Assembly: GCF_024345495.1 (NCBI RefSeq)
Contig: NZ_JAGQBF010000012.1
Span: 1-64,000 of the forward strand
Direction: 5' to 3'
DNA length: 64,000 bases
Source: Synechococcus sp. RedBA-s
GTDB taxonomy: Bacteria > Cyanobacteriota > Cyanobacteriia > PCC-6307 > Cyanobiaceae
This document shows, in pieces, positions 42,215-53,289 of this stretch. A program made the position numbers and the translations under genes. The notes beneath the pieces are model-generated. The model was not told the origin of the DNA. It was given only the letters and a program-made list of their open reading frames with translations, and did not search any database. How positions within the stretch are numbered: the first letter of the stretch is position 1; each line of letters begins with the position of its first letter.

Positions 42215-42751
42215 ACCCGACGCCGCGTGATTCGAACTTCTGTGATTTGGCCCGTAGACGTGAATATTAGTCATTGCCAAGAGATTTAAGGGCTATTTCT
42301 TATTATGGCAAGGATTATTGTGTTGCTGGCTAAGTCACCGTCTTCGTCATATTTTTCGCTGCTAAGTTAATGCTTGCTGCAGCGGGACTCAGATGTTGAT
42401 GTACTGGCTGTCACGAACGAAATGCTTCGCCAAGATGTAGGTCTCGAGGTTGGCACAAGATGAGGGGTATTTTGGAGTTCTGGTGGGCGGTACTTCTGTT
42501 TAGATGGAGCGTGGTAAGCCCGTAGGCGTCTGGCGGGCCGTGGTCGATTGATTGGCCGAGTTCAGTTGATCAACTCATTTTAGCGAGCGCTGGAGTGGCG
42601 AGAGCTAATGTGTAAAAAGTTCAGTGAATTGGAGAACACCAGGGGGCGGAACGTGCTTCATCCCTAGCTCCATACTCGAATAAGTTTGAAGCTTCAATGC
42701 CCCGGCATGGCGTCGTCAGGCGTGATGCTGGGGCACTCCGCTGATCTTGGC
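42215..42751. other. Low-coding intergenic stretch at the start of the accessory region
   Basis: This stretch is visibly less GC-rich than the neighbouring core genes and has frequent stops in all frames. I see no gene, tRNA or IS end. A fragment near 42227 (GATTCGAACTT) faintly resembles a tRNA T-loop but does not fold. It may be decayed foreign DNA. Confidence 0.5.
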
Positions 42752-43078
42752 TCAACCCATTCCGGCCTTGTCTTTTACATCTTCGACGGCATTCCGGACT
42801 TTGGCCTCGGCCTGCTTCGCCTTGCCGGCGAGGCGATCTCCCTGATTGCCAGTGACGTTGCCAATCGATTCCTGGGTCTTGCCCTCGAACTCCTTGGCGC
42901 CGGCCTTGACGCGGCCGGCGGTGGCGGCCAGGGGCAAGCCGGAGGCGCTGAGGGTGAAGGCTGCTGAGGCCTGGCCGGGAGTGCTCAAGGCCGGCGTGGC
43001 AATCAGCACCAGCAGGCTGAAGACCAGGCCAAGGCAAGTGGCGGCCAGCTGGCGCAGAAGGCGAAGTTGGTGATTCAT
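42752..43078 (-). CDS. CsbD family protein with signal peptide
   Basis: The 108-residue protein starts MNHQLRLLRQLAATCLGLVF with a hydrophobic signal region ending near STPGQASAA. A CsbD-like repeat follows: AGRVKAGAKEFEGKTQESIG, NVTGNQGDRLAGKAKQAEAK. CsbD-type proteins are small general-stress proteins in many bacteria, with no enzyme activity known. The ATG at 43078 is used; an in-frame TTG lies just before. It sits beside a second CsbD gene. Confidence 0.75.
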   Translation of the reverse strand: MNHQLRLLRQLAATCLGLVFSLLVLIATPALSTPGQASAAFTLSASGLPLAATAGRVKAGAKEFEGKTQESIGNVTGNQGDRLAGKAKQAEAKVRNAVEDVKDKAGMG

Positions 43079-43159
43079 GGTGATCAAGGCGAAGGGGGAT
43101 GAGAATTAGCGCTTAACTAGACTCTATTGCGGTAACCAGAATGTCTCATATTATTTGAG

Positions 43160-43177
43160 CATCAGTGATCACTGATG
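43160..43177. repeat. 18-bp perfect palindrome inside the truncated DUF1328-like ORF
   Basis: CATCAGTGATCACTGATG is its own reverse complement. It covers the stop codon of the 19-residue truncated ORF and lies 82 bases upstream of the signal-peptide CsbD gene on the minus strand. It could be an operator, part of a recombination site, or a hairpin. Confidence 0.6.
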
Positions 43178-43221
43178 GCCCAGATCGCAATGACAAAAAA
43201 GGTTATGGCGTAGTTCAGCAT
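43162..43221 (-). pseudogene. Truncated DUF1328-like small membrane protein (19 codons)
   Basis: The minus strand has AGGAG nine bases before ATG 43221 and then reads MLNYAITFFVIAIWAISDH before TGA. The first twelve residues match the start of the tiny stress-associated membrane proteins of the DUF1328/YtjA type, normally about 50 residues, which continue with a hydrophobic helix and GF..IA motif. Here the frame ends abruptly at an 18-bp palindrome (43160-43177). It lies between two CsbD genes, which often accompany DUF1328 genes. Confidence 0.5.
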
Positions 43222-43231
43222 GACGGGACTC

Positions 43232-43417
43232 CTAAGGAGTGTTGATGAGTTGAGTGATCTCTTGCTGACTCTTGCCGAGCTTCTTCTGCAGATGGCCCAG
43301 CAATTCTTCTTCCTGTCCCTCGGTGTAGGCCAAGTCGTCATCGGTGAGATCGGCGAACTTCGGCCTGAGCTTTCCTTTCAATTCATGCCATTCACCTTTG
43401 AACTGGAGTTTGTTCAT
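43232..43417 (-). CDS. CsbD family stress protein
   Basis: The 61-residue protein is MNKLQFKGEWHELKGKLRPK then FADLTDDDLAYTEGQEEELL and GHLQKKLGKSQQEITQLI. It is a clean CsbD domain of ordinary length, with the WxELKGKLRxKxxxLTDDDL signature. It lies 10 bases upstream of the truncated DUF1328-like ORF on the same strand. Together with the sigma factor downstream it suggests a stress-response neighbourhood. Confidence 0.9.
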   Translation of the reverse strand: MNKLQFKGEWHELKGKLRPKFADLTDDDLAYTEGQEEELLGHLQKKLGKSQQEITQLINTP

Positions 43418-43809
43418 GATCAGGTCCGCAAGGGTGTGAGATCAATGCCAGAGCATGTGGCACGGCCAGATCGCTGCTTGAGCAAATCCTTTCGCCTGTC
43501 ACGCCATAGCCCCTCTCCTTTCACCATGGGCCTGAAACTGGTGTTTGAGCGCTGTAGATGTGCCCCATATCCACGGCGCCATCAACGCTCAATGCTTTGA
43601 GCTGGCGCGGCTGTGTTGCCCTGATCCTGTGAACTTCTGTTCTGTGTCAGTAATTCCCATTGTTCGGTGCAGCGCCACTGGTTCGTGTCTACGTTTGAAC
43701 TAGGAACAGGTTGCTGCAACGCCCCTGCTGCGACACCTTGGTGGCCGCAGATTTGCATTCTGAGCGTTAACGGACGCGGGATGCCAATTGATTCTTCGAG
43801 AGCACGTCG
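43418..43809. other. Divergent intergenic region, promoters of CsbD and GT4 genes
   Basis: Nearly 400 bases lie between the divergently transcribed CsbD and glycosyltransferase genes. No convincing ORF is seen. It probably contains promoters for both directions, but no consensus element was identified with confidence. Confidence 0.5.
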
Positions 43810-44889
43810 ATGCGGATCGCCCAGATTTCACCACTGTTTGAAAGTGTTCCGCCGCTGCGATATGGCGGAACGGAACGAGTTGTTCACTATCTGACAGAAG
43901 AATTTGTCAACCGTGGTCATGAGGTCGTGCTGTTTGCCAGCGGTGATTCACTCACCAGCGCTGAGCTCTTCCCCTGTGTGCCGCGAGCCCTCAGGCCGGC
44001 CGGCTATCGGGGCGATCTACGGGTGCCCGAGGATCGCCAGCTTGATCAGGTGATCGGTCAGCTCGATCGCTTTGACATTCTCCATTTCCATACCGGCCAT
44101 GGCCTCCACCCCGGCATCGCCCGCCTGCCGGTGGCGCAGCTCCACACCTTGCACGGACCCCTGACGGGTCCGGAGATGGCCCAGCTCCACGGGGATTCCG
44201 ATCCGGTGCCCCTGGTGTCGATCTCGGAATCCCAGCGGGCGCCTCTGCCTGGGGCTCACTGGCTCGGCACCATTCACCATGGTCTGCCCACCGATCTGTA
44301 CCGCTTCCAGCCGTCACCCTCCGAGTACCTGGCCTTCGTGGGGCGGATTTCACCCGAGAAGCGTCTTGACCGTGCCATCTCCATCGCCAACGCTCTGGGT
44401 CTGCCCCTCAAGGTGGCCGCCAAGATCGATGCCGTTGATCTGGATTATTTCCACACCACAATTGAACCTCTGTTGCGTGACAGTCCCCTGGTGGAGTTCA
44501 TCGGGGAGGTCGATGATGCCGGCAAGCAGGAGCTGCTCGGCAACGCCCTGGCTCTGCTGTTCCCGATCGACTGGCCCGAACCCTTCGGCTTGGTGATGAT
44601 CGAAGCCAACGCCTGCGGTACGCCCGTGATCGCCTGGCGCAACGGCTCCACCCCCGAGGTGATCCGACCCGGCCACAACGGACTGCTGGTGGAAACGATC
44701 GAGGAGGCCGTGACGGCGGTGCGGGGAATCGAGCGACTGGATCGCCGGCGTGTTCGCCATGATTTCGAGCAGCGCTTCACAGTCGCCCGGCAGGCGGCCG
44801 ACTACGAACGTCTCTTCCAACGCCAGATCGAGGCCCGTCGCAGTCCCTCCCCGGCCAGGCTCCTTGCCACGTGTTCCCATGCCGCATGA
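43810..44889 (+). CDS. Family 4 glycosyltransferase
   Basis: The 359-residue GT-B protein starts MRIAQISPLFESVPPLRYGG, the N-terminal domain of many GT4 enzymes. It later shows FVGRISPEKRLDRAISIANA, LFPIDWPEPFGLVMIEANAC and GTPVIAWRNGSTPEVI, which carry the nucleotide-sugar EX7E-type motif. The acceptor cannot be deduced. Its end overlaps the debranching-enzyme-like gene by 11 bases, so both are likely used in one glucan or compatible-solute pathway. Confidence 0.88.
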   Translation: MRIAQISPLFESVPPLRYGGTERVVHYLTEEFVNRGHEVVLFASGDSLTSAELFPCVPRALRPAGYRGDLRVPEDRQLDQVIGQLDRFDILHFHTGHGLHPGIARLPVAQLHTLHGPLTGPEMAQLHGDSDPVPLVSISESQRAPLPGAHWLGTIHHGLPTDLYRFQPSPSEYLAFVGRISPEKRLDRAISIANALGLPLKVAAKIDAVDLDYFHTTIEPLLRDSPLVEFIGEVDDAGKQELLGNALALLFPIDWPEPFGLVMIEANACGTPVIAWRNGSTPEVIRPGHNGLLVETIEEAVTAVRGIERLDRRRVRHDFEQRFTVARQAADYERLFQRQIEARRSPSPARLLATCSHAA

Positions 44890-46999
44890 TCTGCTCCCCC
44901 CGTTCGTACTCAAGGACGGAGAAACCTTCGCGATGCTCGATCGCCGGGGTGAAATCTGCCCCGAGACCCATCCCGATTCCGGCATCTATCACCGCGGCGC
45001 TCGCCATGTGAGCCGCTTGGAACTCCTGCTCTGGGATCAGTCCCCGATCGTGCTGAGCTCCGCCGAGAGCGAGGAGATGGGGCTTCACGTTAGCCATCTC
45101 AGCAACGACATCGATGGGCCCGGTGCGCCCCCGCCCGGTTCCGTGCACCTGAAGCGCAGCACTGTCCTGACCCCCACGAGCTGTTTGCAGGCCCTCGATT
45201 TCACCAGTTACCTGGGCGGTGCGGTGTTGCTGCCGTTGACCCTGCGCTTCGACGCCGATTTCCGTGACATCTTCGAGATCCGTGGACACCAGCGTCCGCA
45301 GCGCGGCCGCACGGTCCACCAGCACACCCAGGACTTCCTGGAAGTGGCTTACGGCGGGCTTGACGGGGAGGATCGCCGCACGCTCCTGCGGGTGGAAGGT
45401 GTGGCGGCGGAGGTGGGTGAAACCCACATCAATCTGATCCTGCAGCTGGAACCTCGCTGCACCCGTCGCGTCCATCTCCTGCTTGATTTCCATCCCGCCG
45501 GCGCTCGTGTCGCGGTTGATGATGCCTTTGATGCCGCACTCGCGGCGACGAACGAGCGTTTGCGCGACAGCCACCGCCAGGCAGCCTCCATCGCCACCGA
45601 CAACCAGGCGTTCAACTGCTGGGTGGCCCGCTCCATGTCGGATGTGCATCTGCTCTCCAGCCAGCTCGAGCACGGCCTCTACCCCTATGCCGGCGTTCCC
45701 TGGTTCAGCTGCCCCTTCGGCCGTGATGGGCTGATCACCGCCCGCCAGATGCTCCTGGTGGAACCGCGCCTGGCCCGCGGCGTGCTCGGCTACCTGGCGG
45801 ATCAGCAAGCCATCCACCTCGACCCCGCGGTGGATGCCGAACCCGGAAAGATCCTGCATGAAGCCCGTCTGGGCGAAATGGCGGCCCTGGGGGAGGTGCC
45901 CTTTGCCCGTTACTACGGTTCGGTGGATGCCACGCCTCTGTTCCTGATCCTGGCGGGCGACTACCTCCTGCGCAGCGATGACAAGTCCTTCATTGACCAC
46001 CTGCGGCCGGCGCTGGACCAGGCTCTGGCCTGGATCAGGGCCGCCGAAGCGCGTAGCCAGGACGGATTCCTGCGCTACCAGTGCGCCGCCCAAGGCGGCC
46101 TTCGCAACCAGGGTTGGAAGGATTCCGATGATGCCATTCACCACGCCGACGGCCGCCTGGCCGAGGGTTCAATCGCCCTTTGCGAGGTGCAGGCCTACGC
46201 CTACGGGGCCCGCACCGCCATGGCGGGCATTGAGCATCGCTTCGGACGTGCCGCCGAAGCCGAGCAATTGCGCGAGGAAGCTCATCAGCTGCGCCGTCGC
46301 TTCCACGCAGCCTTCTGGTGCGATGCCATCGGCACCTATGCCCTGGCACTCGACGGAGAGGGCACACCCTGTGCAGTGCGCAGCTCCAACACGGGCCACT
46401 GCCTCTGGACCGGCATCGCCAGCCGTGACGCGGCTGCGTCGGTGGCCCGCCAGCTGCTTGCACCCACCAGCTTCAACGGCTGGGGCGTGCGCACTCTCGA
46501 TGAACGAGAGGCCCGTTACAACCCGATGAGTTACCACAACGGCTCAATCTGGCCCCACGACAACGCCTTGATCGCCCTGGGCCTGGCCCGCTACGGCCAC
46601 ATGCCAGAGGCGATGCGAATCCTCACCGGCTTGTTCGACACGGCCCGGGCAATACCGCAGTTCCGGATGCCCGAGTTGTTCTGCGGATTCCCTCGTCGCG
46701 ATGATGAAGCCCCCACCCTCTACCCGGTGGCTTGCAGCCCCCAAGCCTGGGCCAGCGGCTCGGTGTTTGGTTTGCTGGAAGCGATCACCGGAATGGGCAT
46801 CGGTCGCGACCCCGAAACGGACCGGGTGCAGGTGCTGTTCCGCAAGCCGGTGCTCCCGAAGGGCATCAACCTGCTGGAAGTCAACGGGCTGCGGCTCGGC
46901 GAGGAGGAGATCGACCTGCAACTGCATCGCAGCGATCATGACACCGGCGTCTTGGTACGACGGCGAACGCCCGGTGTTGATGTGATGATAACCAAGTGA
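44879..46999 (+). CDS. Amylo-alpha-1,6-glucosidase / glycogen-debranching-like enzyme
   Basis: The 706-residue protein begins MPHDLLPPFVLKDGETFAML with a GDE_N_bis-type N-terminal domain (HRGARHVSRLELLLWD). An (alpha/alpha)6 catalytic barrel follows, with PWFSCPFGRDGLITARQML, EARLGEMAALGEVPFARYYG, DGFLRYQCA, GWKDSDDAIHHADG and NPMSYHNGSIWPHDNALIAL. This architecture is shared by glycogen-debranching-like glucosidases in stress-related clusters. Its start overlaps the GT4 stop, and CsbD and a sigma factor are nearby. Confidence 0.85.
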   Translation: MPHDLLPPFVLKDGETFAMLDRRGEICPETHPDSGIYHRGARHVSRLELLLWDQSPIVLSSAESEEMGLHVSHLSNDIDGPGAPPPGSVHLKRSTVLTPTSCLQALDFTSYLGGAVLLPLTLRFDADFRDIFEIRGHQRPQRGRTVHQHTQDFLEVAYGGLDGEDRRTLLRVEGVAAEVGETHINLILQLEPRCTRRVHLLLDFHPAGARVAVDDAFDAALAATNERLRDSHRQAASIATDNQAFNCWVARSMSDVHLLSSQLEHGLYPYAGVPWFSCPFGRDGLITARQMLLVEPRLARGVLGYLADQQAIHLDPAVDAEPGKILHEARLGEMAALGEVPFARYYGSVDATPLFLILAGDYLLRSDDKSFIDHLRPALDQALAWIRAAEARSQDGFLRYQCAAQGGLRNQGWKDSDDAIHHADGRLAEGSIALCEVQAYAYGARTAMAGIEHRFGRAAEAEQLREEAHQLRRRFHAAFWCDAIGTYALALDGEGTPCAVRSSNTGHCLWTGIASRDAAASVARQLLAPTSFNGWGVRTLDEREARYNPMSYHNGSIWPHDNALIALGLARYGHMPEAMRILTGLFDTARAIPQFRMPELFCGFPRRDDEAPTLYPVACSPQAWASGSVFGLLEAITGMGIGRDPETDRVQVLFRKPVLPKGINLLEVNGLRLGEEEIDLQLHRSDHDTGVLVRRRTPGVDVMITK

Positions 47000-47422
47000 T
47001 GAACGGGCTCAGGCAATATCCGAAAAGCCCACTAGAATCTAATACAATCTCAAGGCTGCGACTGTATTAGATGGTCCGCACCGACACCGGCGCGAAAGTG
47101 GATCCTTGGAAATCAATGTAATCGCGGTAATCCACGATCTTCCGAAGGCACCGAAATGCAGATGGGTGCTGTCGGAAAAGACGGACTCGATCCCCTTGAT
47201 CTTCAGGCCCATGGTCCACTCAATCAAGGCCCTCTCGCCGCTAAGTATCACGGCACCGGGCTCGGTCAAGCGTCATCAGAGCAGAGCATCAGGCCTTCCT
47301 GGACAACTTTTAACAGGGGGTGTGAGGTGTTAGATCCCCGACGGCCATCGCTACGCCCATGATCAAAAGAAGCCATCAGCGCCGGGCCATGCGGTGGTTG
47401 CGATTGAGTCTGTATAACCTTG
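47000..47422. other. Intergenic stretch with an inverted repeat and an uncertain ORF
   Basis: It begins with an inverted repeat (47037-47072). A minus-strand frame from 47269 (TTG) to 47039 reads TEPGAVILSGERALIEWTMG and LKIKGIESVFSDSTHLHFGA, which looks protein-like but has no recognised family and no ATG start. The plus-strand frames look random. The region may hold a small orphan gene or an IS remnant. Confidence 0.4.
47037..47072. repeat. 10-bp inverted repeat downstream of the debranching-enzyme gene
   Basis: ATCTAATACA (47037-47046) and TGTATTAGAT (47063-47072) are perfect inverted repeats with a 16-nt spacer. Possible readings are a terminator without a T run, an operator, or the end of a lost mobile element. 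Confidence 0.5.
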
Positions 47423-47701
47423 TTAGCGAGCAGCCTGGAGGTTCGGGCATGGGGCGTTCCAGAGCTTCAGCAGTTTGAGCGCTTGATCGATTTCCCCTCC
47501 GGACTTCAGTTGATTTATCGACAACTGAATCCGTTCGCAGTCGACCTGTTTTTCAAGCCGGACTCGTTGCGCCCTGAGATCCTGCAGTTCCCGTTCTGCC
47601 TGCTGACGCTTGGCCTCCTGCTGGACCATCACAGCCTGGCGCTGGCTCGCTCCCGCTTCAGTGTTGGCAGCGTCCGGCCAGTTGCCGGCTGGTGGCGGCA
47701 T
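47423..47701 (-). CDS. Small coiled-coil hypothetical protein overlapping the sigma-factor 3' end
   Basis: From ATG 47701, preceded by GGGAG, the 92-residue frame has a proline-rich start and a heptad-rich coiled coil (MVQQEAKRQQAERELQDLRA then QRVRLEKQVDCERIQLSINQ) ending LKLLKLWNAPCPNLQAAR. It overlaps the last 73 bases of the sigma gene in another frame, so it would be translated after it. No family is recognised. It could act as a small regulator of the sigma factor, but that is inference only. Confidence 0.5.
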   Translation of the reverse strand: MPPPAGNWPDAANTEAGASQRQAVMVQQEAKRQQAERELQDLRAQRVRLEKQVDCERIQLSINQLKSGGEIDQALKLLKLWNAPCPNLQAAR

Positions 47702-48570
47702 CCATCTCCCTGAGCTGTAGGTGTGAGTTGACGGCGCAGCTTGCGCAGGACTCTCTGTTCAAGACTCTGCACCTGACCCTTGCTCATCCCCATCGAGCCG
47801 GCCACCTCGGCATAGGAACGGCTCTCCTCAGTGCCAAAGCGAAGCTGGAGTAGATGCTTTTCACGACTATCGAGAGCTTGAACATGTCTAAGAAGCCATT
47901 GATAGTCGTCATTGGGTGTTAGGCTCTTTTCGTCGCGGATTAGATCCATCAGGCATGTATCCTCACCCATGATTCCAGCCTTTTGGTCGAGTGACGTGGT
48001 GCGGCACTGCCGTACAGTGCGTAATGAATTCCCCACACGTCGTTCTGATTCTCCGAGACGAACCGCCATGATGCGGGTGGAGAGAGCCTGGTCGGAGGAG
48101 GCTTGCAGATGTTCAGCACGGAAGGCGAGATTGAGTATCGTCTTTGGAATCCTGATGCCGTGGCCACCTTCACGCATGGCCTGCGTGACCGCCTCGCGAA
48201 TCCACCAGAAGGCATAGGTGGAAAATTTGTAGCCGCGGGTGGGATCGAACAGTTCAACTGCTCGGATCAATCCAAGATTGCCGGCCTGCAGAAGGTCAAG
48301 CATCTCTAGTTGGAGGCTGCCGATCCGGTCCTTATACTTGAGGCCGATCAGCGCCACCAGCCTGAGGTTGGCGGATACCATGCGGCTCTTGGCCCCGGTG
48401 CCACCTTTGATCAGAGCCTTTGGTGGATTGGCATGGTTGAGCCACTCCTGCACGAGTCCGGCCAGATGCAGTTCTTCATCAGGAGCCAACAGTGGAGTGC
48501 GTTTGATCCGTCTCAGATAGTCGTTGAGACCATCGCCGGCAGCGTTCCTGCTCGGACGAGTTTTATGCAT
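47629..48570 (-). CDS. Alternative sigma factor of the sigma-70 family (group 2-like)
   Basis: The 313-residue protein has region 1.2 (DGLNDYLRRIKRTPLLAPDE) and region 2 (MVSANLRLVALIGLKYKDRI, DLLQAGNLGLIRAVELFDPT, RGYKFSTYAFWWIREAVTQA). Regions 3 and 4 follow (VQALDSREKHLLQLRFGTEE then SRSYAEVAGSMGMSKGQVQS). It is more divergent than primary RpoD and lacks a long N-terminus, so it is a group 2 or similar stress sigma factor. Position in the CsbD/GT4 region fits that. Its 3' end overlaps a small coiled-coil ORF. Confidence 0.88.
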   Translation of the reverse strand: MHKTRPSRNAAGDGLNDYLRRIKRTPLLAPDEELHLAGLVQEWLNHANPPKALIKGGTGAKSRMVSANLRLVALIGLKYKDRIGSLQLEMLDLLQAGNLGLIRAVELFDPTRGYKFSTYAFWWIREAVTQAMREGGHGIRIPKTILNLAFRAEHLQASSDQALSTRIMAVRLGESERRVGNSLRTVRQCRTTSLDQKAGIMGEDTCLMDLIRDEKSLTPNDDYQWLLRHVQALDSREKHLLQLRFGTEESRSYAEVAGSMGMSKGQVQSLEQRVLRKLRRQLTPTAQGDGCRHQPATGRTLPTLKRERASARL

Positions 48571-48939
48571 ATTCCCTCAGAAGAGTTGGTCTCGTTGGCT
48601 TCTATTTGTTAGGCGTTTTATTCACTTATTCATGCTAGAACGCATCCACTGGACCCGAGGATGGCAGACAGCTTGTCAGCATGTTTATGTGATACATGCG
48701 CTTTCCTTGCCTCCGGCTTGCTGGCTTGATGAAGGTGCGCAGACCATTGCTGGTTGGCTCCCAAAGGGAGCGGATCTTTGCACCAACCCAGTGGAACGAC
48801 CCAGCGCGGCTCCTGTGTTGCTGATGTGTTCCTGCTGGCGAAGACCCATCAGAAGCGATTCCTCTTCCCCATTCAGTCCATGCCATTGAGCTGGGATGCC
48901 CTCTGCTGTCCTCTCCCCTGAGCTAGCTACCCGCTTCTT
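48571..48939. other. Intergenic region upstream of the sigma factor
   Basis: This stretch holds the sigma-factor promoter and no convincing gene. Open frames here (48635-48886 minus; 48524-48889 plus) lack recognisable domains and sound starts. Confidence 0.5.
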
Positions 48940-49215
48940 TTAGACTGAACCGCCCATCAAGCCGTCCTCGACGTCTGTAGTGATTCCGCAATCATTGTAG
49001 GCCGATGCTGGCGGGAATCCCGGATCTTGCAGCCATTCCACCAGCAGACGTCGAACCTGGCTGGCTGAGGCCAAGGGCGATAGAGCTGATGTGATGGCAG
49101 AGTCTGCCAGAATCTCTTGCTGGAGATCTTCCAGAGCGCAAGAGATGACTCGATGCAATACATAACTCCTGGAATCGAGTTCACCGAGTTGACTGCGTCG
49201 TCTTTCTGTCATCAT
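48940..49215 (-). CDS. Hypothetical protein
   Basis: The 91-residue frame begins MMTERRRSQLGELDSRSYVL and ends DCGITTDVEDGLMGGSV. It has a helical, charged composition with an acidic end and no membrane segment. No family is recognised and no strong ribosome binding site precedes the start. It is listed because composition is protein-like in an otherwise gene-poor stretch. Confidence 0.35.
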   Translation of the reverse strand: MMTERRRSQLGELDSRSYVLHRVISCALEDLQQEILADSAITSALSPLASASQVRRLLVEWLQDPGFPPASAYNDCGITTDVEDGLMGGSV

Positions 49216-49322
49216 TCAGGAGAAATTCAGAGCTTAGGCAGCAGAGTGACTTGTAGTGCAGTGCTGGCGAGTGAATCTCTAGGCAGCGAGGCCCACTCGG
49301 AGTTTCAAGTTGTGAGGTCTGG

Positions 49323-49541
49323 TCAGGCCATGGTCACGAGATTGTCTGAAACAATGACTTTCATGGGAGTGGAGCAAATCTTGTGCCCATATCTGGAAGG
49401 GGCGTAGTCGACCGCTGTACGGAGGGTTTCCAGGTAAACAGTCAGAGTGCCCTCAACACTGGTTCCCAAGGCTTCCGCAACGTGCTGTATCACGTCGACA
49501 GTCCCTGGAGAAAGACTGAGTTCAACGATTAGTTTATCCAT
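49323..49541 (-). CDS. Small hypothetical protein
   Basis: The 72-residue frame begins MDKLIVELSLSPGTVDVIQH and continues VAEALGTSVEGTLTVYLETL, ending SDNLVTMA. A purine-rich stretch (GAGGAAGGGAAG) precedes the ATG. The beginning is amphipathic, resembling a small DNA-binding or antitoxin-like protein, but there is no firm family match. Confidence 0.4.
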   Translation of the reverse strand: MDKLIVELSLSPGTVDVIQHVAEALGTSVEGTLTVYLETLRTAVDYAPSRYGHKICSTPMKVIVSDNLVTMA

Positions 49542-49887
49542 GCCGTTTTCTTCCCTTCCTCTTCAGGATAGTCAGAGAGATGTGAGAGGGATATCGTCGA
49601 TCTGCCGTCGATTCGAGGCTGATCTGCGGGGTGTTCGGCTCAGGTATGCCGATTCTGAGCACTGTTGCGTTTTGGCCAGGCATGAATGGGGGTTGCCCCC
49701 TACTGTCTGCGGCCGCGATAGCCGCCAGCCTGGTCCATGCCTCGCTGCTGGCATGCCATCAAGGCGCAACAGCGTTAGGTTGAGTCTGTAAGGGGTGCGG
49801 TCCCATTGATGCTCAATTGGCCCGCCCTGCTGGTCGCACGCAATGACCGATCGTTTCTTTTGATGGAGTCAAGGAGAGGAAGCGACC
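49542..49887. other. Gene-poor stretch before the RHH pseudogene
   Basis: No gene can be supported here. A purine-rich ribosome-binding-like segment (AAGGAGAGG) at 49871-49879 belongs to the frameshifted ribbon-helix-helix gene starting at 49888. Confidence 0.5.
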
Positions 49888-50170
49888 ATGAGAAGTGAGC
49901 ATCGAGTTTCCTCTGCTTTCCGCTCTCCCGTACGCATCAGTATCACCATCCCAGACAGCGTTCATGAGGGATTGGCTCAGATTGCCAACGAACAAGGGCG
50001 ATCCCCTTAGCAATCTGGCGGCCTATCTGCTGGAGTGGGCCCTCTCAGAAGAACAGAACTGCCAGTTGATTCTTCATCAGATTTCATCAGAGGGGCGCCC
50101 CTCACCTGCTGGACTGCCGATGCACCAGCCGTCTTCTCAAGGTCAGGACACCCAGCCTGATCGGGATTGA
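49888..50170 (+). pseudogene. Frameshifted ribbon-helix-helix (CopG/Arc-like) DNA-binding gene
   Basis: From ATG 49888 (AAGGAGAGG upstream) the frame reads MRSEHRVSSAFRSPVRISIT then IPDSVHEGLAQIANEQGRSP before TAG. The next frame continues NKGDPLSNLAAYLLEWALSE. Joining the frames at the CCCC run (50003-50006) gives RISITIPDSVHEGLAQIANE then QGRSLSNLAAYLLEWALSEE, a typical small cyanobacterial ribbon-helix-helix protein. Removing one C restores the frame. Either a real mutation or a sequencing error could explain it. Downstream residues to 50170 may not be part of the original gene. Confidence 0.65.
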
Positions 50171-50229
50171 CCACGGGATCCAAGCCCTGGCTCCAGACTG
50201 GGACCGCATCAAGCCCTGACCAGCCCCTC

Positions 50230-53247
<3,018 letters not shown>

Positions 53248-53289
53248 GGCTCCGGGAGGGCAGCAAGGGCGAATTATCGACCCCAGCCC

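Noticed and set aside
42225-42245. tRNA-like T-loop string near the start of the accessory stretch
   Set aside because: Neither strand gives paired T-arm or acceptor stems around it.
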